Positions 28,390-35,811 of a stretch of 64,000 nt of DNA are shown in pieces (the first letter of the stretch is position 1; every line of letters begins with the position of its first letter). Made by a program: the position numbers and the translations under genes. This DNA is from CAYLGY01 sp964383325 (GTDB lineage: Bacteria > Pseudomonadota > Alphaproteobacteria > Rhizobiales > Rhizobiaceae). The DNA lies in the NCBI GenBank assembly GCA_964383325.1, contig CAYLGY010000003.1, positions 1-64,000 on the forward strand, in the 5' to 3' direction. The notes under the pieces were generated by a model that searched no databases, was not told the DNA's origin, and saw only the letters and a program-made list of their open reading frames with translations.

Positions 28390-28622
28390 TGTCCCGGTCC
28401 TTTCTGTTCATCAGGGAAAAGCCGCATCAGTGATTGGAGCCCGGCCCGATCCAGACCTGGCGGCGAAACGGGGATCAGGCCGCAGACATGGGCGAATTCA
28501 ATCAGGCTGAGCGACCAGAATTGCCGTGGGGGAAGCCGCAGCAGGCCGAGACCGAGCGCCATGAGCCGCGCCCAGTCGAAACGGCCCGCACCTGCTGCGG
28601 CAATCAAGGGTTTGCGGCGCAT
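28365..28622 (-). CDS. GTA tail assembly chaperone (g10.1, TIGR02216-like)
   Basis: An 85-residue protein with the family core FDWARLMALGLGLLRLPPRQ then FWSLSLIEF. It overlaps g10 by 19 nt at its start and g11 by 25 nt at its end. The residues after the core (beyond about 50) are less typical. It probably helps assemble the tail tube around the tape measure. Confidence 0.8.
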   Translation of the reverse strand: MRRKPLIAAAGAGRFDWARLMALGLGLLRLPPRQFWSLSLIEFAHVCGLIPVSPPGLDRAGLQSLMRLFPDEQKGPGQWKTPARR

Positions 28623-28936
28623 TCTCCATTGCCGAAGCTTGCCGTCAGCAACCGCGCCACGATGCGCGCGAATCCGGCTGCCCCGCCTTCGGCCTGCATG
28701 GCCGCCACTTCTGCATCCGAGATTGCCGTGCCGCCGGCACGCAGGCCGGCGCCAAGGATGCGGATCATGTCCGTGGCGGAGAGGCGCTCTCCGTTGAACC
28801 TTGCGAGGAGTTCGGCAAGACTGGCCGCGCCGAAGGCCGTCTCCAGCTCGGCCAGCGCGCCGAGGGTAAGGCAGAGCCGGTACTTGCGGCCATCCAGCGC
28901 GGCCTCGATTTCACCGCGCGCGGAGTTGACGCTCAT
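28604..28936 (-). CDS. GTA gp10 family protein (tail assembly chaperone)
   Basis: A 110-residue protein with the gp10 pattern NSARGEIEAALDGRKYRLCL and TLGALAELE. Its start overlaps the g9 stop as ATGA. By position and family it is the main tail assembly chaperone of the GTA cluster. Confidence 0.88.
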   Translation of the reverse strand: MSVNSARGEIEAALDGRKYRLCLTLGALAELETAFGAASLAELLARFNGERLSATDMIRILGAGLRAGGTAISDAEVAAMQAEGGAAGFARIVARLLTASFGNGECAANP

Positions 28937-29352
28937 CCTGCTTCTCCCGCTTCACCAAACCGCAGCTCGCCTGCCGATTCGAGGGCAATCTCGAACGCGA
29001 TCTCGCCATCATGCGCGCCGGAATATTCCAGCGCGACGATCTGGAACGGGCCGGATATTGCGGCAAGGCCAGGAATGAACATTTCCCAGCAAGCTATTGT
29101 TTCACCGAGAAAAAGACTTCGAATGGCAAGATCCGAAGCCGCGTCCTTGAAGATGCCGGCGCCGGCGATCGACGCCCGCTTGATCCCGCAGCCGGCGAGC
29201 AGCTCGCGCCAGCGCCCGGCCGACTCGCTGTCGGTAATGTCGGCCGCCTCGCTGTTGAAGGCGATGCGGCGGGTCCGCAGCCCGGCCACGGTGACCGGCC
29301 CCTCGCCCAGGTCGATTTTCAGCAGCATGTCCCTGCCACGTTGCGCACTCAT
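28933..29352 (-). CDS. GTA tail tube (major tail) protein (g9)
   Basis: A 139-residue major tail protein of the TP901-1 type. Features include GRDMLLKIDLG, TRRIAFNSEAADITDSES and GAHDGEIAFEIALESAGEL. AAAGGAG lies 9 nt upstream of the start. It is the tube subunit in known GTA particles. Confidence 0.92.
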   Translation of the reverse strand: MSAQRGRDMLLKIDLGEGPVTVAGLRTRRIAFNSEAADITDSESAGRWRELLAGCGIKRASIAGAGIFKDAASDLAIRSLFLGETIACWEMFIPGLAAISGPFQIVALEYSGAHDGEIAFEIALESAGELRFGEAGEAG

Positions 29353-29388
29353 CCGGAGGGCTCCTTTCCAGGTTGAACATCAGAAGGG

Positions 29389-29793
29389 TCAGGCCACGGG
29401 CTCCAGGACGGCGCGCAGGTTCAGCGCCGCATGGTGCACCGCCGCATCGGCGTCATGGCTGCAGAGACAGGAAAGCGTCGTCAGATTGACCAGCACGAAG
29501 GCCGCGGGCGCGAGCCCTTCGGCAAGAAGGGCCTCGATCCGTCCCGCAATCGCCGCGGCTTCCGCACTGCCTCGTGCCCTCGACCAGACATCAAGGGTCA
29601 GCAGGATTTCCGTGCCGGGTTCGGTGGCCGTGGACCAGTCATGCAAGGTCGCCCGGCCGAAGCTGAGATAGGGAAAGGCAGCCGAGGGCGGCGGATGATC
29701 GTAGACGCTCTGACCTTGCAGGACCGATGCCAGCCCCGCATCGGCGGCGAGGGTTTCCACGATCGCCCGTTTCAGGGCAGCGAGCGCGTTCAT
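29389..29793 (-). CDS. GTA tail terminator (g8, DUF3168)
   Basis: A 134-residue DUF3168 protein with the pattern VYDHPPPSAAFPYLSFGRAT followed by an HDWSTATEPGTEILLTLDVW strand region. It caps the tail tube at the neck. The start overlaps, as ATGA, the stop of the small ORF described next. Confidence 0.9.
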   Translation of the reverse strand: MNALAALKRAIVETLAADAGLASVLQGQSVYDHPPPSAAFPYLSFGRATLHDWSTATEPGTEILLTLDVWSRARGSAEAAAIAGRIEALLAEGLAPAAFVLVNLTTLSCLCSHDADAAVHHAALNLRAVLEPVA

Positions 29794-29939
29794 CCCCCGC
29801 CCTCCCGTCCGGTTTCGGTTGCCGTGGCGGGCGCCGACATGGCCGGAACCGCCGGCAGGCGCGAATTGCCGAGCCTGTGGCCGGCAGCGCGGATCAAGCG
29901 CAGCCAGTCCTGCCCGCCGGGCCGGAACTCCAGCTTCAT
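29790..29939 (-). CDS. 49-residue ORF locked between GTA g7 and g8
   Basis: This short frame starts MKLEFRPGGQDWLRLIRAAG and ends in GREGGG. Its ATG overlaps the g7 stop (ATGA, 29936-29939) and its TGA overlaps the g8 ATG (ATGA, 29790-29793). Such exact fit on both sides is what the other real genes of this operon show. No function can be assigned. The N-terminal half looks amphipathic and basic, and the C-terminal half is Ala/Pro/Thr-rich and probably disordered. Two things make a real gene plausible: it keeps the translational coupling chain intact, and without it g8 would follow a 142-nt gap. Confidence 0.6.
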   Translation of the reverse strand: MKLEFRPGGQDWLRLIRAAGHRLGNSRLPAVPAMSAPATATETGREGGG

Positions 29940-30262
29940 GACTTGTCCTCCTTCACGCGGCAAACGAGATAGCGACGGGTCTCGTCCGGGTCCGTCACCG
30001 TCAGGATGTCGAATGGCCGGCCTGCCTTCTCGAAGCGCATGCCGCTGCGCACGTCGCCGCGATGGCGCAATGTGATGCGATGCGTTGCGCTCTCCAGCCA
30101 GCGGCCGGCGCCGAAACGGCTTGTCGCTTCCACCGGCTCGATCATGGCGAAGACACGGGCCCGTTCGGTCCAGCGCCAGGCATCGCCACCCGGCATCGCC
30201 TCGATTTCCTGAAGGGAAAGCTCGTGGCGCAACGCGCCAGGGTCGATGAATACGGCGTTCAT
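29936..30262 (-). CDS. GTA head-tail adaptor/stopper (g7)
   Basis: A 108-residue phage head-tail joining protein (SPP1 gp16-like fold). The pattern LRHELSLQEIE then WRWTERARVFAMIEP, and a C-terminal strand pair ending RRYLVCRVKE, fit the family. The start overlaps the g6 stop as ATGA. Confidence 0.9.
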   Translation of the reverse strand: MNAVFIDPGALRHELSLQEIEAMPGGDAWRWTERARVFAMIEPVEATSRFGAGRWLESATHRITLRHRGDVRSGMRFEKAGRPFDILTVTDPDETRRYLVCRVKEDKS

Positions 30263-30825
30263 GCCAGCCTCGCCGGGCGGAACGTGTCTATGAGCCGGTC
30301 GAAGCCGGCGGGAAAGGCTACCGGCTGCCCGCTCGGCGCTACCGCCCCGCGGAACTCGTACCAGTGGGCCACCAGCATCAGGATCAGTCGCCGGAGCAGA
30401 TCGGGCACCTCATTGCCCGATCCGCCATGGCCACAGCGGAAATCGATCTCGATGCCGTTCAGCGCAGGTCCCGGCGGCGGCCGTTCGGGAAAGTGGATGC
30501 GCGCCGGGCTCGACTGGAGGTCCGCCTGCCAGCCCGCGACGGAGGCCGGCTCGCCATTGGCGTCGTAAACCGCCACGGAAAGGATTTCGCGAACCGGCGT
30601 CCGGCGCAGCAGCGCAATGCCGCCGGGCGGCCAGTCATCCAGCACCAGCCGCCAGGATTGCTCCATCAGGGCTAGCCCCGTCTGGCGCTCGACCTCTTGC
30701 CGGGCGGCGCGGATCAGCTGCAGCAGCAGCAGATCGTCCATGCTGCCGGCAATCCGCAGATGCGCGCGCGCTTCGTGGATCGTCACCGGTTCTGCAACCG
30801 GCGGCGCTATGAGGATCAGTGTCAT
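30259..30825 (-). CDS. GTA head-tail connector (g6)
   Basis: A 188-residue connector of the phage gp6 type. The start region VTIHEARAHLRI and the helix ARQEVERQTGLALMEQSWRL are diagnostic. The C-terminus HWYEFRGAV is also conserved. AGGAA precedes the ATG. It joins portal to neck in GTA particles. Confidence 0.9.
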   Translation of the reverse strand: MTLILIAPPVAEPVTIHEARAHLRIAGSMDDLLLLQLIRAARQEVERQTGLALMEQSWRLVLDDWPPGGIALLRRTPVREILSVAVYDANGEPASVAGWQADLQSSPARIHFPERPPPGPALNGIEIDFRCGHGGSGNEVPDLLRRLILMLVAHWYEFRGAVAPSGQPVAFPAGFDRLIDTFRPARLA

Positions 30826-30873
30826 GGCTGGCTTTCCTGAAGGTTTGATTCAAGATGCGACGCATTGCCCGGC

Positions 30874-32133
30874 CTATTCGGTGCCGTATTTCAGCAGCTT
30901 GATCGCATCGAAATCCTGGACGCCGCCGCCGACCCGCCGCGTGGTGTAGAACAGCACATAGGGCTTGGCCGAATAGGGATCGCGCAGGACGCGGACGCCG
31001 GTGCGGTCGACGATCAGATAGCCACGGGAGAAATCGCCGAAGGCGATCGAGCGCGAGTCGGTGGCCGGATCGGGCATGTCTTCGGCTTCCACGATGCGGA
31101 AGCCCATCAGCATGGCGGGCTGGCCGACCGCCGCCGGTGGCTGCCAGAGATAATTGCCGTCGGCATCCTTCAGCTTGCGGATCGAGGCCTGCGTCTTGCG
31201 GTTCATCACCCAGGTAGCGTTCTGACGGTAGCCGCTCTTCAGCGAGTACACGACATCGATCAGCACGTCGGATGCGTCCTCCTCCGGCAGGCTGCCGGGG
31301 GCGCCTGTCAGAAGATAGCCGAGCTTGCCCCAGCTCCAGTCCGGATCCCAGACATTGGGGTAGTCGAGAAAGCCACGCGGGCGCGCATTGCCATCCCCGA
31401 GGACGAATGCCTTGCCCTCCTGCTCGGCGAAGGCCGTTTCGATTTCTGCCGTGATCCACTGATCGAGATCGACTGCCGAATCCTCGAGCAACGAACTGGT
31501 CGCCGCCGGCATGGCATAGATCTCCATGGTGGGAAACTGCAGTTCGGTCAGGGTCGGGGAGGCGGTCTGCGGCCGTGCCTCGGTCTCGCCCACCCAGCCG
31601 GTCGAAGGGCCGGAAAGGGCGAAGGGTTTCTTCAGCACCGCGCCGGAGACCTGGCGGACCGAAGCGATGGAACGGATCGGCGAGAGCTGAGACAGGCGCC
31701 GGCCGATTGCCGTTTCCAGCTCGTCCGGCACGAGATAACCGCCATCCTGCGCCACGCCATACGACATGGCCTTGCGCTCGGCCGCCCGCATTCCACCTTC
31801 CTCGCCGGCGCGAAGATAGGCATGAAAGGCCGTCTTGTGCTCGCCGGCAATGGCGGCAAGGGGCGCCCCGCTCGCCAGGGCAGGCCGATCCTGCTTGCGC
31901 GTCAGCCGGTCGAGCGAGCGCTTCTGCGCATCGAGTGCCGCCGAGATGCGGTCCATCTTTTCCGTCGTCACCACATCGGCCGAGACGCGCGCCTCGATCT
32001 GTTCCAGCCGTTCGTCATTGGCGCGCTTGTAGGCTTCGAATGCCGACATGAATTCGTTGAAGGCTTCGGCGACTTCCACGGCGGCAGGTCCGGAGGCGGA
32101 TTCCGGGGTGTAGGCAAGGTCGTTCATCGGCAT
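30874..32133 (-). CDS. GTA major capsid protein (g5, HK97 fold)
   Basis: A 419-residue HK97-type capsid protein. The N-terminal helical scaffold region (about 15-85, FNEFMSAFEAYKRANDERLE) is normally removed by the prohead protease. The capsid core starts near AERKAMSYGVAQDGGYLVPD. Typical segments include GWVGETEARP, WVMNRKTQASIRKLKD and VLFYTTRRVGGGV. AGGAGAAG lies upstream of the ATG. The gene overlaps the protease gene by 10 nt. Confidence 0.95.
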   Translation of the reverse strand: MPMNDLAYTPESASGPAAVEVAEAFNEFMSAFEAYKRANDERLEQIEARVSADVVTTEKMDRISAALDAQKRSLDRLTRKQDRPALASGAPLAAIAGEHKTAFHAYLRAGEEGGMRAAERKAMSYGVAQDGGYLVPDELETAIGRRLSQLSPIRSIASVRQVSGAVLKKPFALSGPSTGWVGETEARPQTASPTLTELQFPTMEIYAMPAATSSLLEDSAVDLDQWITAEIETAFAEQEGKAFVLGDGNARPRGFLDYPNVWDPDWSWGKLGYLLTGAPGSLPEEDASDVLIDVVYSLKSGYRQNATWVMNRKTQASIRKLKDADGNYLWQPPAAVGQPAMLMGFRIVEAEDMPDPATDSRSIAFGDFSRGYLIVDRTGVRVLRDPYSAKPYVLFYTTRRVGGGVQDFDAIKLLKYGTE

Positions 32134-32675
32134 GGTCTCTTCTCCTGTGTGAACAAGCGGGCGGCACGTCGGATCGCTTCCGGGAGGCCCGGGCGCGGCC
32201 GCAGCGCCTTGACCGTTTCGACGCGCGCGCCGGGAAGCATGGGAAAGGTGACGATGGAGATTTCCCAGAGATCGGCCTCCAGGATCCTGCGGATGCGGGT
32301 GTCGGCATCGCGCCGCGAGCGCAAGGTGCGAAAACCGATCGATAGCCCGTCAAGGGCGCCGGCCCGCATCAATTGCAGCACTTCGCGGGCACGGGCCACT
32401 CCCGGTGCCAGCATGCCGCGCACATGCAGGCCTCGGCTGTCCTCGCGGATCTCCAGCCAGCGCCCGAGCGGCTGGGCCGGATCGTGCTGATAGAGCATGC
32501 GGATGCCGGCCCGGCCGCGCCGCGCAAGCGAGGCGGCAAAGGCGCCCTTCGCGACGGCATCGCCGCAGAGGTCAACCACGTCGAACAGGCTGGCATAGCC
32601 GGAAAAGCACCCCTCGGCATCGATCCGGACGGTGGAACGGGAAGCGGGCCTGCCTTCACGCGAAGGATTGCGCAT
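32124..32675 (-). CDS. GTA prohead protease (g4, U35/HK97 type)
   Basis: A 183-residue capsid maturation protease. I start at MRNPSREGRP (32675), with GAGGAG 7 nt upstream inside the portal gene, giving a 20-nt overlap. Family features are GYASLFDVVDLCGDAVAKGAF, then MLYQHDPAQPLGRW with the catalytic His, and a Ser in ALDGLSIGFR. The short g3.5 gene found between portal and protease in Rhodobacter is absent here. Confidence 0.92.
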   Translation of the reverse strand: MRNPSREGRPASRSTVRIDAEGCFSGYASLFDVVDLCGDAVAKGAFAASLARRGRAGIRMLYQHDPAQPLGRWLEIREDSRGLHVRGMLAPGVARAREVLQLMRAGALDGLSIGFRTLRSRRDADTRIRRILEADLWEISIVTFPMLPGARVETVKALRPRPGLPEAIRRAARLFTQEKRPCR

Positions 32676-33864
32676 CGGCCCGCTCCTCGCGCAAGGGTCC
32701 ATAGCCGACCGCCTCGCGCTTCTCGTCATCGGAAAGGAAGGTCGCCGCGCCGACCCGCGCCCACAGTGCTTCGCGCTCGGCCGACAGGCCCTCGATGCGG
32801 TCCGCATCGTACCAGAAGCGCAAGGCAGGTCCCTCGCGCGGTTGCAGCCAGGCGGAAAATTCCCCGGCGACCCTGCCGATCAGCGGCAGCACCGTCAGCC
32901 GATAGAAGGCGCGGTTCGCTTCCTGGTAATTGGCATAGGTATTGTCGCCAGGAATGCCGAGCAGCATGGGCGGCACGCCGAAGGCGAGCGCAATGTCACG
33001 CGCAGCAGCATGTTTTGCCTCGATGAAATCCATGTCGCGGGGGGTCAGGCCCATGGCCTTCCAGTCGAGGCCGCCTTCCAGCAGGAGGGGCTTTCCGGCG
33101 CGCCCGGGTCCTGAATAGCCCTCTTCCAGCTCCTGCTTGAGGCGATCATACTGGTCGGTGGTCAGCTGGCCGCCATCTCTGGGCGCATAGACCAATGCTC
33201 CGGAAGGCCGGGCGGAATTGTCCAGCAGGGACTTGTTCCAGCGGCCGGCAGAATTGTGGATATCGAGGGCCATGGAGGCTGCTTCCAGCGGCGGAAAGCC
33301 GTACAGATCGTCGAGCGGATGGAAGAGCCGCAGATGCAGCCCGCTGCCGCCCTCTGCGACCGGATCCAGCGCCACGGTGCGCCGTCTCTCGCCCGTCTGG
33401 CACTCCAGCGCCGCCGCCCAGCCATCTTCATCGGTCAGGACGCGGACGCGATCGGGCCGCAGGAGATAGAGCGCGCCCTCGCCGCCCGTTTCCCCGACAT
33501 GTTCGACATAGGCGTTTCCCGACAGCAGCAGATAGCCAAACAGGCTTTCGAGGAAGGCGGCGCCCGGCTGCGCAGGGTTCGGCCGCATCAGGAGCCGGCG
33601 CAGCGGATGATCGGAAAGCTCCCGCTCCTCCTCGTACAGGAGCCAGGGAATGGCGGCCGCCGTCTCCGCGATCAGCTTGACGGCGCGGTGCACGACCGGA
33701 TTGCGCATGAAGCCCTCGCGCGACAGTGCGAGAAAATTGCGGCTCGTCCAGCTGGCATCGCCCTGCATGTGCAGGGCAATGAAGCCGGCTGGATGGACAT
33801 GCTTGACGCGATCGGGCACGGCGGAACGCCGGTGCCGGAAGGACCGGAACCAGTTCGGGATCAT
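32656..33864 (-). CDS. GTA portal protein (g3)
   Basis: A 402-residue HK97-type portal. Clear segments are MRNPVVHRAVKLIAETAAAI, SLFGYLLLSGNAYVEHV, RDMDFIEAKHAAARDIALAF, then GVPPMLLGIPGDNTYANYQE. It forms the DNA-entry dodecamer of the head. It starts 27 nt after the terminase stop. Confidence 0.95.
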   Translation of the reverse strand: MIPNWFRSFRHRRSAVPDRVKHVHPAGFIALHMQGDASWTSRNFLALSREGFMRNPVVHRAVKLIAETAAAIPWLLYEEERELSDHPLRRLLMRPNPAQPGAAFLESLFGYLLLSGNAYVEHVGETGGEGALYLLRPDRVRVLTDEDGWAAALECQTGERRRTVALDPVAEGGSGLHLRLFHPLDDLYGFPPLEAASMALDIHNSAGRWNKSLLDNSARPSGALVYAPRDGGQLTTDQYDRLKQELEEGYSGPGRAGKPLLLEGGLDWKAMGLTPRDMDFIEAKHAAARDIALAFGVPPMLLGIPGDNTYANYQEANRAFYRLTVLPLIGRVAGEFSAWLQPREGPALRFWYDADRIEGLSAEREALWARVGAATFLSDDEKREAVGYGPLREERADAQSFA

Positions 33865-33891
33865 CGGTTTGCCTCGTGGGTGGAAAGGAAC

Positions 33892-35229
33892 TCAGAAATC
33901 GAGCCCGCGAAGGCGCGGACCCGCAGGCTTCCAGAGCAGCAATTCTCCGATCGCCCAGACCAGGGCATCGACGCGGTCGGGCGAAAGCCCGCTCGTCAGG
34001 CCGCTCGGGCCAAAATCGCACATCTCGTCTTCCAGCTCGGGAAAGCGGGCGGCATGGAAGACGCGGCGCTGCTCGTAGAGCGCGGCCACCGGCTCGGCGC
34101 GCAGCCATTTGCTTCGCCGCGCCCGCACCAGCCGGACTGCGACCCGCGGATCGACCGAGCGGATCACCGCCGCCACCATGTCGCCACCCTGGTTCGATTC
34201 GGCGATCAGGCAATCGGCGTCCAGACGGTGATAGAGCTTCACCGCCCTGCCCGCCCAGCCATTGGGCGACAGGCCGCGACAGGTCTCGTCGGCCAGCACG
34301 AAGGCATTGCCCTGCCGGTCGAGGCCGGCTGCGATGATGCCGCAGGCATCCGAAGTCGCCTTTGCGGTCGCGGGCGGATCGAGCGCGACAACGATGCGGG
34401 TCAGCGCGCCGTGCGCCTCGGCTTCGCTTTCCAGCCAATCGCGCTTCCAGAGCGCGTCCGGGCGATCCTCGATGATTTCGCCATCGAGTTCCTGCCGGGC
34501 GAGACGCGTATTCCCGTAGCGGGCGCGTACGGCGCCGAGGAAGGATTGCGCCAGATTGGCCTCATTGTCGGCGGTGCGCATGCGCGTCACCGTCACCGCC
34601 GGGTCGGCAATCAGGCGGCGGATGAGCGGCAAGGGCTTCGGCGTCGTGGTGATGAGCTGGCGCGGCCGCGCGCCGATGCGCAATCCGAACTGCAGCATGT
34701 CGAACGTATCTTCCGCCCGCCGCCATTTGGCGAGCTCGTCGCACCAGGCCGCCTCGAATTGCGGTCCGCGCAGGCTGTCCGGATCCTCCGAGGAAAAGGC
34801 CTGCGCTACCGCCCCATTGTCCCAGACGAGCCGTCGGCGCACGACCTCGTAGCGCGGCCTGTCATGGCGGGAGACCGTGATGATGCCTGACGGGCCGTCG
34901 ATCATCACCTCGCGAACGTCGCCCAGCGTTTCGCCGACCAGCGCGATGCGGCCATAGCGGCTCAGCGTGAATGGCGGATAGCCCCGCACGAGCCCGTTGA
35001 TCCATTCGGCGCCCAGGCGTGTCTTGCCCGAGCCCCTGCCGCCGATCACCAGCCAGCTATCCTTGTCGAGACAGAGGGGGTATTGGTCTGCCCGCGCGGT
35101 CATCACCCATTCGCGGGCAATCTTCCCGACCGGCAGATGGGAGAGCGTCCTCGCAGCCCAACCTTGCTGCGAAAGTTCTGGCGAGCTCGACAATGCGCTG
35201 GTCGATGGCGGCAAGGATCGCTGAGACAT
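33892..35229 (-). CDS. GTA large terminase (g2)
   Basis: The DNA-packaging ATPase/nuclease. With the start at MSQRSLPP (35229; GAGGAA 9 nt upstream) it is 445 residues. Walker A is GGRGSGKT (about 63-70); the Walker B-like segment follows in AWCDELAKW. The nuclease domain has VVALDPPATAK, IAESNQGGDMV and SPDRVDALVWAI acidic clusters. Upstream in-frame ATG (35238) and TTG (35250) starts are alternatives. Whichever is used, the N-terminus overlaps the preceding gene by over 170 nt in another frame. GTA terminases package random host DNA by headful. Confidence 0.93.
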   Translation of the reverse strand: MSQRSLPPSTSALSSSPELSQQGWAARTLSHLPVGKIAREWVMTARADQYPLCLDKDSWLVIGGRGSGKTRLGAEWINGLVRGYPPFTLSRYGRIALVGETLGDVREVMIDGPSGIITVSRHDRPRYEVVRRRLVWDNGAVAQAFSSEDPDSLRGPQFEAAWCDELAKWRRAEDTFDMLQFGLRIGARPRQLITTTPKPLPLIRRLIADPAVTVTRMRTADNEANLAQSFLGAVRARYGNTRLARQELDGEIIEDRPDALWKRDWLESEAEAHGALTRIVVALDPPATAKATSDACGIIAAGLDRQGNAFVLADETCRGLSPNGWAGRAVKLYHRLDADCLIAESNQGGDMVAAVIRSVDPRVAVRLVRARRSKWLRAEPVAALYEQRRVFHAARFPELEDEMCDFGPSGLTSGLSPDRVDALVWAIGELLLWKPAGPRLRGLDF

Positions 35230-35455
35230 CCTGTTCATTTTCCTCGGCAAGGCGCTTCTTCTCCGCGGCGGACCGCGAGAACTCCAGAAAGCTGGCGAGC
35301 AAGCGGTTGAGACTGTTCAGCGTATCGGCGCGGCCCTTGGTCCAGGGACCATCCTCGCCGACCAGATCCTCAATGGCGGTTTCGATGTCAGGGATGACGC
35401 GCGCGGCGAGCAGCCCCAGCCGCTCGACCGGCGCAAATGTGCGGGAATCATTCAT
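35057..35455 (-). CDS. Putative GTA small terminase (g1)
   Basis: A 132-residue, mostly helical protein (LGLLAARVIPDIETAIEDLV, RLLASFLEFSRSAAEKKRLA). It occupies the g1 position, where Rhodobacter GTA encodes its small terminase, so the role is inferred from position and size. The last 30 or so residues (after AARLG) look like a shadow of the large-terminase frame, so the functional protein may be only its first two-thirds. It is the first gene of the GTA operon, with the candidate promoter about 120-150 nt upstream. Confidence 0.72.
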   Translation of the reverse strand: MNDSRTFAPVERLGLLAARVIPDIETAIEDLVGEDGPWTKGRADTLNSLNRLLASFLEFSRSAAEKKRLAEENEQDVSAILAAIDQRIVELARTFAARLGCEDALPSAGREDCPRMGDDRAGRPIPPLSRQG

Positions 35456-35474
35456 GGGAAGGGTCAGATCTACC

Positions 35475-35504
35475 AGGTCAGGGAGAGTCGGCGGAGGTCA
35501 GGGA
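35475..35504. promoter_or_regulatory. 10-bp direct repeat, 20-bp period, in the GTA 5' region
   Basis: AGGTCAGGGA occurs at 35475-35484 and again at 35495-35504, exactly two helical turns apart, 20-50 bp upstream of the first GTA gene. A related GGGTCAGA lies at 35461. The spacing fits a regulator bound on one DNA face, or a leader RNA element. No factor can be named. Confidence 0.4.
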
Positions 35505-35578
35505 TGGCGGTCATCCGTCGGACGACCCTCTCTCCCCTTGCCCGGCATCCGGGCGCAACATTCCGACAATACACATAG

Positions 35579-35605
35579 ACTATACTTTCACCGTCACGCC
35601 GTCAA
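35579..35605 (-). promoter_or_regulatory. Candidate sigma-70-type promoter of the GTA operon
   Basis: Reading the minus strand, TTGACG (35605-35600) and TATAGT (35584-35579) are separated by 15 bp. Both hexamers are close to consensus; the spacer is 1-2 bp short. Transcription would start near 35572, about 115 nt before g1. It lies in the most AT-rich part of the GTA upstream region. Confidence 0.5.
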
Positions 35606-35618
35606 GGAAAATTTTCCT
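35605..35618. promoter_or_regulatory. 14-bp perfect palindrome abutting the GTA promoter
   Basis: AGGAAAATTTTCCT is a perfect palindrome that touches the -35 box of the candidate GTA promoter on its upstream side. This is a usual position for an activator or repressor dimer. It differs from the CtrA box TTAA-N7-TTAA. The region 35456-35811 holds no other gene that I can support. Confidence 0.5.
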
Positions 35619-35751
35619 GAATGTTGTTCGGCGGCAAAAGCCGGGCATTACAGCGGTCGCGGCCGACTGCGCGGGCAAGGGTCTGTTCACTACATCTGCG
35701 CCGGCCAGGCCCGGCCCCGCCGATTTTCTGGCGACTTGCGCGGCGATGGAA

Positions 35752-35757
35752 TATAAT
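35752..35757 (+). promoter_or_regulatory. Perfect -10 hexamer upstream of the penicillin-binding protein gene
   Basis: TATAAT lies 55 nt before the ATG at 35812. The hexamer at 17-bp spacing (TGGCGA) is a poor -35, so this is only a likely promoter. Confidence 0.35.
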
Positions 35758-35811
35758 AGAACGGACTAAACCTTCGCAGCCGCGGAGCGTTGTCGTTCAG
35801 GCAGGCAGAAG

